A stretch of 64,000 bases of DNA from Streptococcus vicugnae. GTDB taxonomy: Bacteria; Bacillota; Bacilli; Lactobacillales; Streptococcaceae. A model generated the notes under the pieces. The model was not told the DNA's origin, made no database searches, and saw nothing but the letters and a program-made list of their open reading frames with translations. A program made the position numbers and the translations under genes. Shown piece after piece: positions 12,398-22,048 of the stretch. Positions within the stretch are counted from its first letter, which is position 1; each line of letters opens with the position of its first letter. The stretch spans positions 620,001 to 684,000 of the forward strand of contig NZ_JAEMHW010000002.1 of the NCBI RefSeq assembly GCF_016461705.1, in the 5' to 3' direction.

Positions 12398-12403
12398 ATT
12401 ATA
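12398..12403 (-). promoter_or_regulatory. Probable ftsA promoter (-10)
   Basis: A TATAAT hexamer sits about 75 nt upstream of ftsA, immediately downstream of the divIB terminator U-tract. The -35 region would fall inside the terminator stem and matches consensus poorly. Confidence 0.45.
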
Positions 12404-12405
12404 TC

Positions 12406-12444
12406 ATAAAAAAACGTAAAATGTTATCATTTTACGTTTTTTGT
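12406..12444 (-). terminator. Terminator of the murD-murG-divIB unit
   Basis: AAAACGTAAAATG / CATTTTACGTTTT stem followed by T7 on the minus strand, between divIB and ftsA. It separates the mur/div unit from the fts unit. Confidence 0.85.
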
Positions 12445-12459
12445 TATAGAAACTTAATT

Positions 12460-13665
12460 TTATTGTTGAGCGGCTTGTTCAGCGGCTGGATCGTTATCTG
12501 TCTGTTCTTCGTTAATCGCTTCAGATGCTTGATTCTCACCGTTTTCAGGCTCAGTAGATTCAGTTACCGTGGCATCCTCACTTGATTCCATTTGAGAGTT
12601 CTGCTCTTCATCAGTTTTGTCATCTGATTCCGGTTTATTCTCGTTTTTAGCTTTTTCTTTGTCTGCCGCAACAGATGCTTCGATAGACTCAGAAGTTGCA
12701 TAAATTCCAACTTCCATATCGACGATACTATTTTCAGGCAAGCCATCCTTAATTTTTAGATAATAAGGCAATTTTTTAGCTAATTCAGACAAAGGAACAC
12801 GGATAACATTTCCGTCATGCATCTCCAATTTTAGCAAATCTGATGTTGTCGCAGAATCAGCTGAACTAACAATTTGAATTTGATTAACCAAATCTTTGTC
12901 CAACTTTGAAAAAGCTTTGACTAGTTTTTGAATATCTTTTTCTGATGATAGATTAATCGTTAGGAAACTATCTGGTAATTCAGAAGCCCCTACAAGACCG
13001 ATTCGTGTCCCGTTTTCAAGGATTGGTTGGTAACCATCGTCGGTCTGAGCATAGGCAATAATATTATACTCTTTGACATCTATGTTTAGCTTATTTGGAA
13101 AACGATAAGCAAAACTAGCACTTTTCACCATTTTATTTTTAGTGATGATATTCTTTTCATAAGCTGAATGGTGGAAAATCAATGAGAAGAGGTAATTAGA
13201 TGGTTTGATTCCTGAGTCTTTAATAACTTCTTCTTGACTGATAGTAGACGCCCCTGTAACAGTAATGATTTTCTTTTTACTAAATGGCGTTACCAAAAAA
13301 ATCGATACCAACAAAAGCACGGCTGAAGTGATGATAACTGGTAATGCATGGTGAATAGCTTTTTGAAGAGGTGTTCTTTCTTTTTTAGCATCAAGTTTTT
13401 GTAGTTTTTTAGCTTCCTTAACCTTTTTCTTATCTTCAGCACTTAATGCTTTATCTTCTGCTTTTTCAGCCTCAGCAGATTTTGCATCTTTTTTAGTTTT
13501 TGGTGTACGTTCTAAACGCAATTTTTCTTGGCGTTTTTTCTTTTCCGCTTTTTCAGCTTCCTTTTTCTTTAGAAACTCAATATTGCGTTTTTGCCATTCC
13601 GTCAAGGCCGATTTTTTTTCTGATTTATCTTTTTGACCTTTTTTAGGCTCTTTCTTTTTTGTCAT
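12460..13665 (-). CDS. divIB: DivIB/FtsQ division protein
   Basis: Bitopic divisome protein. The 401-aa sequence has a very basic, Lys-rich cytoplasmic N-terminus (residues 1-105), one membrane segment (about 110-128, VIITSAVLLLVSIFLVTPF), a POTRA domain (KKIITVTGASTIS onward), a beta domain, and a long acidic, low-complexity extracellular tail (about residues 320-401, Glu/Asn/Ser/Gln rich). It begins directly after the murG stop. Both charged extensions are longer than in FtsQ of Gram-negatives but are usual in streptococci. Confidence 0.95.
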   Translation of the reverse strand: MTKKKEPKKGQKDKSEKKSALTEWQKRNIEFLKKKEAEKAEKKKRQEKLRLERTPKTKKDAKSAEAEKAEDKALSAEDKKKVKEAKKLQKLDAKKERTPLQKAIHHALPVIITSAVLLLVSIFLVTPFSKKKIITVTGASTISQEEVIKDSGIKPSNYLFSLIFHHSAYEKNIITKNKMVKSASFAYRFPNKLNIDVKEYNIIAYAQTDDGYQPILENGTRIGLVGASELPDSFLTINLSSEKDIQKLVKAFSKLDKDLVNQIQIVSSADSATTSDLLKLEMHDGNVIRVPLSELAKKLPYYLKIKDGLPENSIVDMEVGIYATSESIEASVAADKEKAKNENKPESDDKTDEEQNSQMESSEDATVTESTEPENGENQASEAINEEQTDNDPAAEQAAQQ

Positions 13666-14742
13666 TTAAATTCCTTTTGCAGTCTTAGAAATATCTTGCT
13701 TAAGCAGATTATAAAACTCTTCTTGTGACTTGATTTCAGTGGAATTTTTCATTTGTGTGTGATAGCTATTTTCTTGTTCAAAAAGTTGTGTTAACTCTTC
13801 TTCTAAATTTGAAAATGTTAGCTTGTCTTCAGAAAGTTGGCGAGCATAGCCTTTTTTCTCAAAATAAGCAGCATTTTCCAGCTGGTCTCCTCGACTAGCT
13901 TCTTTTCCAAGAGGCACAATCAAGTGTAATTTATTCATGGCAACCAACTCAAAAATAGTATTTGAACCACCGCGTGTCACAACAACATCTGCCATGTCCA
14001 TCAAAGGCTGATAAAGGTCTGTGACATAATCAACTCGATAGAGATTTTGACTCAATCCGTTTAAACTTTTATCTCCTGAAATATTGATAACATTGTAATG
14101 TTCAACCAATTCAGGGGTATTTGTAATAAAGTCATTAAAAACACGTGCCCCCGCAGAACCACCGATGAAAAGAAGTGTTTTCAAGTCAGGGTTAAAGTGT
14201 TTTTTAATATCTTCAATTTTGCTTTCATCATAAGCAACTTTACTACCAACTTTTGTAATCGCACCAACATGTTTTGCTTTCACCAAGCCTTCAGCTTGTT
14301 CAAATGTTGTGTACATTGTCGTCGCAAATTTATAAGCGATTTTATTAGCAAGTCCCATTGATAAGTCAGATTCATGGACAAAAACAGGAACACCTAGTGT
14401 TTTCGCTGCAATAACTGGTGGGACTGACACAAAGCCACCTTTTGAAAAGAGGGCTTGTGGACGAATTTTAGCAATAATAGCAATTGATTGAAGAATACCA
14501 AATGAAACTTTAAACACATCAAGCATATTTTGCCATGAGAAATAACGTCTTAGTTTTCCTGTTGCAATAGAATGGAAAGTGACATCTAGACCTGATTTTT
14601 CAATTTGTTCATGCTCGATTCCGTGTTTATCACCGATATAGTGAACTTCCCAACCATCTTTGATGAATTTCGGGATAAGAATCAAATTCAAGGTAACATG
14701 ACCTACGGTACCACCACCGGTAAAGACAATTTTCTTAGCCAT
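13666..14742 (-). CDS. murG: MurG, UDP-GlcNAc:lipid I GlcNAc transferase
   Basis: Makes lipid II on the inner face of the membrane. The 358-aa GT-B fold begins [19 protein letters not shown]. The first Gly-rich loop reads GGGTVGH rather than the commoner GGTGGH, as in other streptococci. A second loop [14 protein letters not shown] and the donor-binding stretch [16 protein letters not shown] follow. It sits 2 nt after murD and abuts divIB. Confidence 0.96.
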   Translation of the reverse strand: MAKKIVFTGGGTVGHVTLNLILIPKFIKDGWEVHYIGDKHGIEHEQIEKSGLDVTFHSIATGKLRRYFSWQNMLDVFKVSFGILQSIAIIAKIRPQALFSKGGFVSVPPVIAAKTLGVPVFVHESDLSMGLANKIAYKFATTMYTTFEQAEGLVKAKHVGAITKVGSKVAYDESKIEDIKKHFNPDLKTLLFIGGSAGARVFNDFITNTPELVEHYNVINISGDKSLNGLSQNLYRVDYVTDLYQPLMDMADVVVTRGGSNTIFELVAMNKLHLIVPLGKEASRGDQLENAAYFEKKGYARQLSEDKLTFSNLEEELTQLFEQENSYHTQMKNSTEIKSQEEFYNLLKQDISKTAKGI

Positions 14743-14744
14743 GC

Positions 14745-16100
14745 TTATTCTCCTTTAATGGCTTCAAAAGTTGCGATGAATTCATCACCACGAACTTCAA
14801 AACTCTTGTACATATCCCAGCTTGCGTTAGCAGGACTTAGGAGAACGACATCTCCAGCTTCAGCTTTACCATAAGCAATACGAGCTGCATCAGCAACGTC
14901 TTTAGCATCAACATAAGGAACATTAGCTTTATCTGCTGCACGTTTCACACGAGGTGCCGATTCACCAAGAATAACCATTAATTTAACGCCAGTAATATCT
15001 GGAACAAGTCCATCAAATTCGTTTCCGCGATCAAGTCCACCAGCAATCAAGATAACTTTTGAATTATCAAAACCAGAAAGAGCTTTTTGAGTAGCTAGAA
15101 TGTTAGTTGATTTAGAATCGTTATAGAATTTAATACCATTAACTTCACCAAGGGATTGAAGACGGTGTTTAACACCACCAAAGTGAGCTAATGTTTCCTT
15201 AATGGCATCATTTGCAATTCCTGACAATTTAGCTACTGCAATTGTTGCCAAAGCATTTTCAACATTGTGGCTACCAGGAACACCGATTTCAGATGCTTTC
15301 ATGATAGCTTCATCTTTGAAATACAAAGTATCACCATCTAGGTAAGCACCGTCAACTTTCTCAGTTGTAGAGAATGGGACAACTTGTGCTGCTGTTTTTT
15401 GTGCTAATTCTTTTGCCAAATCTTGGTTAAAGTTAAGTACCAAATAATCTTCTGCTGTCATATTCTTTTGAATATTCCATTTTGCAGCAACATATTCTTC
15501 AAAGCTACCATGGTAGTCAATATGTGTTGGCATAAGGTTTGTAATAACAGCCATGTGTGGGTGGAAAGTATCTGTTCCCATCAATTGGAAAGAAGATAAT
15601 TCCATAACCAAAGTGTCTTTATCTGTAGCAGTCTGTGCCACTTCAGAAGCAGGAAAACCAATATTTCCTGAAAGAAGACCTGATTTACCACCATTATTAA
15701 GTGTTTCAGCAATCATAGTTGTTGTTGTTGTTTTTCCATTTGAACCTGTAATCCCAATAATTGGAGCATCAGAAATCATATAGGCTAATTCAACTTCTGT
15801 GATGACTGGAATATTTTTTTCAATCGCACGAGCTACCATCGGATTGTCGTAACGAATACCTGGGTTTTTAACCATTAATTCGAAATTTTCATCCAAAAGT
15901 TCCAATGGGTGGCTACCGCAAATAACTTTAATTCCTTCTTCAAGAAGTGATTGTGCAGCTGGATTTTCATCAAATGGTTTACCATCATTAACGGTGACAA
16001 TGGCACCCAATTTTTCAAGGAGTCGCGCTGCAGCTTCTCCAGATTTTGCTAAACCAAGAACTAAGACTTTTTTATTTTCAAATGTTTCAATTTTTTTCAT
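14745..16100 (-). CDS. murD: MurD, UDP-MurNAc-L-Ala:D-Glu ligase
   Basis: Adds D-glutamate to the cell-wall precursor. The 451-aa Mur ligase has an N-terminal UDP-binding Rossmann domain ([17 protein letters not shown]), the ATP loop [12 protein letters not shown] (about residues 115-126), and the C-terminal domain with YNDSKSTN and GGLDRGN motifs. It is the first gene of murD-murG-divIB. Confidence 0.97.
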   Translation of the reverse strand: MKKIETFENKKVLVLGLAKSGEAAARLLEKLGAIVTVNDGKPFDENPAAQSLLEEGIKVICGSHPLELLDENFELMVKNPGIRYDNPMVARAIEKNIPVITEVELAYMISDAPIIGITGSNGKTTTTTMIAETLNNGGKSGLLSGNIGFPASEVAQTATDKDTLVMELSSFQLMGTDTFHPHMAVITNLMPTHIDYHGSFEEYVAAKWNIQKNMTAEDYLVLNFNQDLAKELAQKTAAQVVPFSTTEKVDGAYLDGDTLYFKDEAIMKASEIGVPGSHNVENALATIAVAKLSGIANDAIKETLAHFGGVKHRLQSLGEVNGIKFYNDSKSTNILATQKALSGFDNSKVILIAGGLDRGNEFDGLVPDITGVKLMVILGESAPRVKRAADKANVPYVDAKDVADAARIAYGKAEAGDVVLLSPANASWDMYKSFEVRGDEFIATFEAIKGE

Positions 16101-16134
16101 AATATATCCATTCTAACATTGCAAATATAATATT

Positions 16135-16163
16135 ATTCTACCTTTATTTAAGGCGTTTTTCAA
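16135..16163 (-). promoter_or_regulatory. murD promoter
   Basis: On the minus strand, TTGAAA (16163-16158), a 17-nt spacer and TAGAAT (16140-16135). It lies about 35 nt upstream of murD and downstream of the DUF3165 terminator. Confidence 0.7.
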
Positions 16164-16221
16164 TCATTCTACGGCATTTAAGACAATCTTAGTGTCGCAA
16201 TGTCTGATAGAGTGTTTATGA

Positions 16222-16250
16222 CAAAAAAAGCTGAGTAAATACTCAGCCTC
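16222..16250 (-). terminator. Terminator of the typA-DUF3165 unit
   Basis: GGCTGAGTA / TACTCAGC stem and T7 on the minus strand. The stem begins within the last codons of the DUF3165 gene. Confidence 0.88.
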
Positions 16251-16515
16251 TTTCGCTATATTGCTCTTTTTCATTTTTCTTAACAGGTAAGCGATAGACG
16301 TCCCTTAATGCGAAAAATCCCAAGGCAACCATAGCAAGTGCAAGAAAAATTTCTGGTGGTGATTGCATGATTCTAACAAAGCTCATTACCGCTAATACAA
16401 GTAGCATAGCTACTAAGCCAACCAAGCCAATCATTCCAAGAGTATTACGAACTGTTTTAGGAGCCATGAAAATATAATATGAAATAATTAAGATTGCAAT
16501 AATTAAATAAAACAT
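16243..16515 (-). CDS. DUF3165-like small membrane protein
   Basis: A 90-aa protein with hydrophobic segments at about residues 1-15, 25-47 and 53-70 and a charged C-terminus. It resembles the DUF3165 proteins found between typA and murD in streptococci. RBS is AGGAAGGAATC before ATG. It lies 89 nt downstream of typA with no terminator between, so probably is co-transcribed. Function unknown. Confidence 0.75.
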   Translation of the reverse strand: MFYLIIAILIISYYIFMAPKTVRNTLGMIGLVGLVAMLLVLAVMSFVRIMQSPPEIFLALAMVALGFFALRDVYRLPVKKNEKEQYSERG

Positions 16516-16604
16516 TTCATGATTCCTTCCTACAATTCAAATTTATGTGTATTGTTTTCCGAGTTTATTTTAAGTTTAGAACTAAAATAGTCTAGCAGAC
16601 TATT

Positions 16605-18449
16605 TTACTCTTCAGCTGATTTTTTCTTTTTAGCTGCTTTTGCACGTAAGTTTTTATCAAGGATTTGTTTACGCAAGCGGATTGATTCTGGGGTAACTTC
16701 CATGTATTCATCATCATTCAAGAATTCAAGTGATTCTTCAAGAGTCAAGATACGTGGAGTTTTGATAACAGCTGTTTGGTCTTTAGTAGCTGAACGAACG
16801 TTTGTCATTTGTTTAGCTTTAGTGATATTAACTGTCAAGTCGTTTTCACGTGAATTTTCACCGATAATCATACCTTCGTATACTTCAGTACCTGGGTTAA
16901 CGAAGATTGTACCGCGTTCTTCAACAGACATGATTGAGTATGTTGTTGCTTTACCTGTATCGATAGATACAAGAGCACCACGACGACGTCCACCGATTTC
17001 AGCATTGATTACTGGCATGTATTGGTCGAATGTGTGGTTCATGATACCGTAACCGTGAGTCATTGAAAGGAACTCAGTTGGGTAACCGATAAGTCCACGA
17101 GCTGGTGCCAAGAAGACAAGACGTGTTTGACCATTACCAGTTGATTGCATGTCAATCATTTCACCTTTACGTTCTGACAATGATTGAATTACTGAACCTT
17201 GGTATTCTTCTGGTGTGTCGATTTGAACACGTTCGAATGGTTCGCATTTCACGCCATCAATTTCTTTAATGATTACTTCTGGACGTGATACTTGAAGTTC
17301 GTATCCTTCACGACGCATTGTTTCGATAAGGATTGACAAGTGCAATTCACCACGACCTGAAACAGTCCATTTATCAGGTGAATCAGTTGCTTCAACACGA
17401 AGTGATACGTCAGTTTGCAATTCAGCAAGCAAACGTTCTTCAACTTTACGAGATGTAACGTATTTACCTTCACGACCAGCAAATGGTGAGTTATTTGCCA
17501 AGAATGTCATTTGAAGAGTCGGTTCATCAATGTGAAGGATTGGAAGTGGTTCAACACAATCAGTCGGAGTGATTGTTTCACCAACGAAGATATCTTCCAT
17601 ACCTGAGATAGCAATCAAATCACCGGCTTTAGCTTCTTGGATTTCACGACGTTCAAGCCCGAAGAAACCAAACAATTTAGTAACACGGAAGTTTTTAGTT
17701 GAGCCATCAAGTTTAGAAAGTGTAACTTGGTCACCAACTTTAACAGTACCGCGGAAGATACGTCCGATACCGATACGTCCAACGAAGTCGTTATAGTCAA
17801 GAAGTGACACTTGGAATTGAAGTGGTTCTTCTGAGTTATCAACCGGAGCTGGAATATGGTCAATGATTGTATCAAAGACTGGAGCCATTGTGTGTTCTTG
17901 ATCAGCTGGATCATCAGAAAGTGATGAAGTACCGTTGATAGCTGATGCGTAAACAACTGGGAATTCTAATTGATCATCGTCTGCACCAAGTTCGATGAAG
18001 AGTTCAAGAACTTCGTCAACAACTTCTGCTGGGCGAGCTGATGGTTTATCAATTTTGTTAACAACAACGATTGGTGTTAAGTTTTGTTCAAGAGCTTTTT
18101 TCAACACAAAACGTGTTTGAGGCATAGTACCTTCGTAAGCATCGACAACAAGCACAACACCATCAACCATTTTCATGATACGTTCAACTTCTCCACCGAA
18201 GTCCGCGTGTCCTGGTGTGTCCATGATATTGATACGAACACCATTGTAAGCAACTGCAGTATTTTTAGCAAGGATTGTAATTCCACGTTCTTTTTCAAGA
18301 TCGTTTGAGTCCATTGCACGTTCTTGCAATTCTTTACGTTCGTCAAGTGTGTGTGATTGTTTCAATAATTCATCAACAAGGGTTGTTTTCCCGTGGTCAA
18401 CGTGGGCGATAATCGCCACGTTACGAATATCTTCTCTTAATTTAGTCAT
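16605..18449 (-). CDS. typA: TypA/BipA ribosome-associated translational GTPase
   Basis: EF-G-like GTPase that assists ribosome assembly and stress adaptation. It is 614 aa, full length. G1 is AHVDHGKTT (about residues 15-23), the switch region holds [13 protein letters not shown]3 is [13 protein letters not shown]4 is NKIDKP. Domain II, EF-G-like domains III and V, and the BipA-specific C-terminal domain follow, with a Lys-rich tail. A single promoter lies about 40 nt upstream. Confidence 0.97.
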   Translation of the reverse strand: MTKLREDIRNVAIIAHVDHGKTTLVDELLKQSHTLDERKELQERAMDSNDLEKERGITILAKNTAVAYNGVRINIMDTPGHADFGGEVERIMKMVDGVVLVVDAYEGTMPQTRFVLKKALEQNLTPIVVVNKIDKPSARPAEVVDEVLELFIELGADDDQLEFPVVYASAINGTSSLSDDPADQEHTMAPVFDTIIDHIPAPVDNSEEPLQFQVSLLDYNDFVGRIGIGRIFRGTVKVGDQVTLSKLDGSTKNFRVTKLFGFFGLERREIQEAKAGDLIAISGMEDIFVGETITPTDCVEPLPILHIDEPTLQMTFLANNSPFAGREGKYVTSRKVEERLLAELQTDVSLRVEATDSPDKWTVSGRGELHLSILIETMRREGYELQVSRPEVIIKEIDGVKCEPFERVQIDTPEEYQGSVIQSLSERKGEMIDMQSTGNGQTRLVFLAPARGLIGYPTEFLSMTHGYGIMNHTFDQYMPVINAEIGGRRRGALVSIDTGKATTYSIMSVEERGTIFVNPGTEVYEGMIIGENSRENDLTVNITKAKQMTNVRSATKDQTAVIKTPRILTLEESLEFLNDDEYMEVTPESIRLRKQILDKNLRAKAAKKKKSAEE

Positions 18450-18487
18450 GATTCCTCGATTTATTTTTAATTTATTCTAACTTTTGA

Positions 18488-18493
18488 ATTATA
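18488..18493 (-). promoter_or_regulatory. Extended -10 promoter of typA
   Basis: TGGTATAAT (TGnTATAAT) on the minus strand, 38 nt upstream of the typA ATG. The -35 is weak. Confidence 0.6.
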
Positions 18494-18569
18494 CCACAAA
18501 TCCTATGAAAAAACAGCGATAAAACAAGTGTAAATGTTTTCAGACATGGATTTAGCTTCTATAGTATGT

Positions 18570-18600
18570 AAAAAGATGGGAACCACATCCCATCTTTTGT
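18570..18600 (-). terminator. Terminator after the 18.6-21.3 kb operon
   Basis: AAAGATGGGATG / CATCCCATCTTTTT-type hairpin with T5 on the minus strand, downstream of the membrane protein gene ending at 18627. Confidence 0.8.
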
Positions 18601-18626
18601 TATGCTTTAACTATTTCAGCATTGTC

Positions 18627-19673
18627 TTATTCGACATAAGCGGTGCTGACAACGCTCCAATTGGTTGCTTCGAGTGTTCCTTGTTCAAGATAGCCGTCTG
18701 CGTTAACACGATATAAGGCTAAACGTGTTTTTGAATCGCTGTTTTTACGGACACTAGCATAAACCAAATTGTCATCATATGCTTTGACATTTACAAAATA
18801 ATTCTCTTTATCTTCATCAGATAATTGATTTTGCGAAGCATAAATGGTAAGAACCCAAGCTTCCACTTGCTCAGTCGTTAAATTTTTAGTATCAATGGCA
18901 TCAGCAACAGCTGCTTTGTCGGTTGGTACTAATTTGAGATTAGTGTTTAACGAATAAGTGAATTTGCTAGAGGTTGTTGTCCAGAATTGTGGATAAATAT
19001 AGCCATTTTTGACATAAATTCCCGAAGCAAATTTTGGTGTTGTTTGGTAACTACCACCGATACCACCAAAAATAAGTGCCCCGATGGCTTCACTACCACT
19101 TCCATCAGCAGGATAAAAACGATAAACACCTTGCGCCACTTCCTCATAACCAGAAACACGCTCTGTAACAATATAATTAGACTGATTTTTGGTCATTGTG
19201 CCATCTTCACTGATTGTCAGAATAACTCCGTCATAATCAGCTGTTTTCCAATTTCCAACAAGCTCCGCAGGGACACCTTGTTTTATCGTTGAAGAGGTCT
19301 TGGTCTCGCTCGTGCTTGAAGAACTTGAAGAACTTGATGTACTTGTTGACGTAGCCGTTGTAGATGGCGACCATTCCGCCTTATTATTGGCGGTTGTTTC
19401 GCGATTGAAAGCTGTGACGAGATACAAAATAATCAGAGCCAAGAAAACCAATGGACTGATTAAAAGAATCCTGATTAAACGACGTTTCTTGTTTTCTTGC
19501 AGCTTCTCGACATAAACATTGCGTAACGCTTCAAGTTTCTTTTTCTCATCTTCGTCTGTTACTTGGCTTAATTCCAAATCCAATTGAAAAATCTGATTTT
19601 TGAGGTATTTTGATTTCAGGGTATCCTTACTCTCATCGTTTTTTCTCTTTAAATTTTCTTTTTCAAATTCCAT
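18627..19673 (-). CDS. Membrane-anchored protein with Ser/Thr linker and extracytoplasmic domain
   Basis: Not confidently assigned to a family. The 348-aa protein has a charged N-terminal helical region (about 1-62, likely coiled coil, cytoplasmic), one membrane segment (about 65-90) and a Ser/Thr-rich linker (about 97-127). The outer domain begins near PAELVGNWKTADYDGVILTI, which resembles small lipocalin-like 'GxW' folds seen in other streptococcal surface proteins. It starts 14 nt after the rhodanese gene without a good RBS, so expression probably depends on the upstream genes. It may be a type II anchored surface protein. Confidence 0.65.
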   Translation of the reverse strand: MEFEKENLKRKNDESKDTLKSKYLKNQIFQLDLELSQVTDEDEKKKLEALRNVYVEKLQENKKRRLIRILLISPLVFLALIILYLVTAFNRETTANNKAEWSPSTTATSTSTSSSSSSSSTSETKTSSTIKQGVPAELVGNWKTADYDGVILTISEDGTMTKNQSNYIVTERVSGYEEVAQGVYRFYPADGSGSEAIGALIFGGIGGSYQTTPKFASGIYVKNGYIYPQFWTTTSSKFTYSLNTNLKLVPTDKAAVADAIDTKNLTTEQVEAWVLTIYASQNQLSDEDKENYFVNVKAYDDNLVYASVRKNSDSKTRLALYRVNADGYLEQGTLEATNWSVVSTAYVE

Positions 19674-19687
19674 ATTTTGGTAAATGA

Positions 19688-20068
19688 TTAACTTTCTTTA
19701 ACTTTTCCTGTCCAGTAGTCAAAGCCGTCTTTAAGGACGTAAAGATTTGTGTAACCAGCTTTTTTAAGTGTTTTTATAACACGTGGAAGAGAAGTACTTC
19801 TACTGCTGTCGTATAAAAGAACTGGTTTGTCTTTACGAATAGCTGAATATGACATTTGAATTTGACTAGCTGGGAGATTACGTGCTCCCATAATATGTTT
19901 TGTTTTAAAAGCAGCCGCTTCACGAACGTCAATTAATTGACTAGTGTGAATCATGCTTTCAAACTCCGCGTTATCAATGAATTTTGCTGCGCGACGTACA
20001 CTAATGTATGTCCATGCGAACCACCCTACGATAACGACTAGAGCAATTAGAAAAACTATCCAGTTCAT
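19688..20068 (-). CDS. Membrane-anchored rhodanese-like protein
   Basis: Single-domain rhodanese of 126 aa with an N-terminal membrane segment (about residues 3-22). The domain includes LIDVREAAAFKTKHIMGARNLP and an active-site loop that reads LLYDSSRSTSLP. The catalytic Cys expected there is replaced by an Asp/Ser-rich sequence, so sulfurtransferase activity is doubtful and a binding role is more likely. It follows glk by 13 nt, an arrangement common in streptococci. Confidence 0.82.
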   Translation of the reverse strand: MNWIVFLIALVVIVGWFAWTYISVRRAAKFIDNAEFESMIHTSQLIDVREAAAFKTKHIMGARNLPASQIQMSYSAIRKDKPVLLYDSSRSTSLPRVIKTLKKAGYTNLYVLKDGFDYWTGKVKES

Positions 20069-20081
20069 TTTTTGCCTCTTA

Positions 20082-21050
20082 TTAATCTACGAATTGACTT
20101 GCAAGACTTGCAGCACCGATGATACCTGCATCGTTACCAAGTTCAGCGATTTTCACTTTAGTTGTTTTACGAACTTGTGGGAATGCGTAAGTAACGAAGT
20201 ATTTTTCAACACGGCTACGCAAGAATTCACCTGCAGCAGATACACCACCACCGATAACAACTGAATCTGGGTTCAAGATGTTTGCGATGTTTGCAGTTGC
20301 TTGTCCAAGGTAGAAACCTACTTTTTCAACAACTGAATCTGCGAAATGATCACCAGCTTCAGCAGCTACAAAGATATCTTTACTTGTTACAACATCACCA
20401 TTGTCGATAGCTGCTTTAATTTTTGAATCACCTTCATATTCTTCTGCCAAGTGACGAGCTACACGAACAACACCTGTTGCTGAAGCAACTGTTTCAAGAC
20501 ATCCTTTGTTACCACATGTACATTCGAAACCATCGACTGGTTCAACATTCATGTGACCAATTTCTCCACCAGCACCAGCAACACCGTGGATAAGGTTACC
20601 GTCAGCGATAACACCACCACCAACACCAGTTCCAAGTGTTACGAAAACAACATCAGGGTTGTTAGCACCAGCACCTGTCCAACGTTCACCAAGTGCGGCA
20701 ACGTTAGCATCGTTATCGATAGCAAATGGAATACCGAGTTCACGTTCGATAACTGAACCAACTTCTTCAGTATGTGCCCAGTTCAAGTTGAAGGCACCTG
20801 TAACAGTTTTGTTTTCACGGTCAACAGCACCTGGTGAACCCATACCGATACCTGCAAAATCATCTTTTGTCAAACCATAAAGGTTCAAGCGGTGTTTGAT
20901 TGATTCAACGATGTCAGGAACGATGTGTTTACCATCTTCAAGTGTATTTGTATCGATTGCCCATTTTTCTTGAACTTCACCTTCAAGAGTTAGGATACCG
21001 AATTTAATCGTTGTTCCACCTAGGTCAATCCCTAAAAGTTTTTTAGTCAT
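20082..21050 (-). CDS. glk: Glucokinase (ROK family)
   Basis: Phosphorylates intracellular glucose. The 322-aa ROK protein has the ATP loop LLGIDLGGTTIKFGI (residues 4-18), the sugar-binding motif IDNDANVAALGE and the ROK zinc motif beginning HMNVEP and continuing CTCGNKGCLET. It overlaps the end of yqgQ by 8 nt (21043-21050), the classic yqgQ-glk pair. Confidence 0.96.
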   Translation of the reverse strand: MTKKLLGIDLGGTTIKFGILTLEGEVQEKWAIDTNTLEDGKHIVPDIVESIKHRLNLYGLTKDDFAGIGMGSPGAVDRENKTVTGAFNLNWAHTEEVGSVIERELGIPFAIDNDANVAALGERWTGAGANNPDVVFVTLGTGVGGGVIADGNLIHGVAGAGGEIGHMNVEPVDGFECTCGNKGCLETVASATGVVRVARHLAEEYEGDSKIKAAIDNGDVVTSKDIFVAAEAGDHFADSVVEKVGFYLGQATANIANILNPDSVVIGGGVSAAGEFLRSRVEKYFVTYAFPQVRKTTKVKIAELGNDAGIIGAASLASQFVD

Positions 21051-21252
21051 TATTTTCTTTCTCCATTTCTAAACGGTGCTCGCGACGCAAAATTAATTCT
21101 GCATTCAGGTAGTCAGCCTTGTCAATCAACCCATTTTCATACAATTTCTCAAGCTCAAGTTTCATGACCTCTATATCATAAAGACGTTTACCGATATAGA
21201 CAAAAATACCGAACCGTTTTAACAGTTGCTGCACGTCAAATAAAGTTTTCAT
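21043..21252 (-). CDS. yqgQ: YqgQ family (DUF910) protein
   Basis: Small soluble three-helix protein of 69 aa, always next to glucokinase in many Firmicutes; function unknown. The start is set at 21252 (MKTLFDVQQLLK). That matches the B. subtilis YqgQ N-terminus (MNTFYDVQQLLK), whereas the upstream 16 codons do not. There is no Shine-Dalgarno sequence: a TTGAAA-17-TAAAAT promoter ends 7 nt before this ATG, predicting a leaderless mRNA. Confidence 0.88.
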   Translation of the reverse strand: MKTLFDVQQLLKRFGIFVYIGKRLYDIEVMKLELEKLYENGLIDKADYLNAELILRREHRLEMEKENND

Positions 21253-21259
21253 ACAATGC

Positions 21260-21288
21260 ATTTTATCAAAAATAAGACGTTTTTTCAA
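21260..21288 (-). promoter_or_regulatory. yqgQ-glk promoter
   Basis: TTGAAA (21288-21283), 17-nt spacer, TAAAAT (21265-21260) on the minus strand. Only 7 nt separate the -10 from the yqgQ ATG. Confidence 0.75.
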
Positions 21289-21295
21289 TAGGACA

Positions 21296-21309
21296 TGCAA
21301 TCGTTTTCT
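21296..21309 (-). promoter_or_regulatory. Candidate CcpA cre site
   Basis: AGAAAACGATTGCA on the minus strand matches 12 of 14 positions of the cre consensus TGWAARCGYTWNCW. It lies just upstream of the -35 of the glk operon, a position where CcpA could activate or repress. Confidence 0.4.
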
Positions 21310-21339
21310 TTATTTTCACGTTTTCATTTGTTTTCATGA

Positions 21340-21374
21340 AAAAAATAGCGGACCAATCAGCCCGCTATTTGCTA
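21340..21374 (-). terminator. dpr terminator
   Basis: AAATAGCGGGC / GTCCGCTATTT stem followed by T7 on the minus strand, downstream of dpr. Confidence 0.88.
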
Positions 21375-21386
21375 TTTTTTAGAAAA

Positions 21387-21911
21387 TTATTTGATTCCAG
21401 GAGCTTGTCCACGTTCTGCTTGCAACATCCAGATTGTTTTTTCAGCATCAGCTTTTGCTGCTGTGAAAATGTCATTTGATGGAGCATCGCCTTCTTCATC
21501 AGTCACGTCTAGACCAACTTGATAAAGAGCTGAAAGATAAGTGTAAACTTCAACCAAACGAGCCAAATTTTCATCCATTGTTTTGTCAAATGAACCTTTA
21601 GTTTCTTCTAACTTGGAATTGTCATCGAATTCTTTAAGAGTTGAGTATGGTGCTCCACCGATTGTAATCAAACGTTCGCTGATTTCATCCAAGTTAGCGT
21701 TAAGAGCATCCATCAATTCGTCCATTTTTGGATGAAGATAGAAGAATCCTGCACCACGCATGTACCAGTGAATTTGGTGAACAATAGAAGCAGCTTTTGA
21801 AAGGTCTGCTACTGCTTGATTAAGCACAGCTTTTGTTTTAGCATTTTTTGCATTTTGTGAAATGTTATGTGTTACAGATGCATAAATTGTTTCAGTCATT
21901 GTTTGAGTCAT
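21387..21911 (-). CDS. dpr: Dpr, Dps-family peroxide resistance ferritin
   Basis: Dodecameric mini-ferritin that sequesters iron and protects from peroxide. The 174-aa protein has the Dps ferroxidase ligands in [14 protein letters not shown] (His, about residues 47-60) and [20 protein letters not shown] (Asp/Glu, about residues 62-81). It is monocistronic with a good RBS (GAGGAGGTCGCTT). A PerR-type box upstream predicts peroxide-inducible control. Confidence 0.95.
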   Translation of the reverse strand: MTQTMTETIYASVTHNISQNAKNAKTKAVLNQAVADLSKAASIVHQIHWYMRGAGFFYLHPKMDELMDALNANLDEISERLITIGGAPYSTLKEFDDNSKLEETKGSFDKTMDENLARLVEVYTYLSALYQVGLDVTDEEGDAPSNDIFTAAKADAEKTIWMLQAERGQAPGIK

Positions 21912-21979
21912 AAGCGACCTCCTCTAAAAAATAAAATCAATGTTTTTAGGAAATATTTCCTTTTCTTTACGATTCTATT

Positions 21980-21994
21980 TTAGAATAATTCTAA
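21980..21994. promoter_or_regulatory. PerR box upstream of dpr
   Basis: A perfect 7-1-7 inverted repeat, TTAGAATTATTCTAA (minus strand), matches the PerR consensus TTATAATTATTATAA at 13 of 15 positions. It lies about 70 nt upstream of the dpr start. Confidence 0.85.
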
Positions 21995-22033
21995 ATAAGT
22001 AGCAACTAATATGCTCATAACTTTTAAATTTTT

Positions 22034-22041
22034 TTCGAATA
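22034..22041 (+). promoter_or_regulatory. Candidate cin-box (ComX/SigX promoter)
   Basis: TTCGAATA preceded by a T-tract (TTTTTTT) matches the streptococcal competence sigma -10 (TNCGAATA). It lies immediately upstream of the prepilin peptidase gene, a known late-competence gene (cilC/pilD) in other streptococci. It ends 7 nt before the start codon. Confidence 0.75.
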
Positions 22042-22048
22042 ATAAGGT

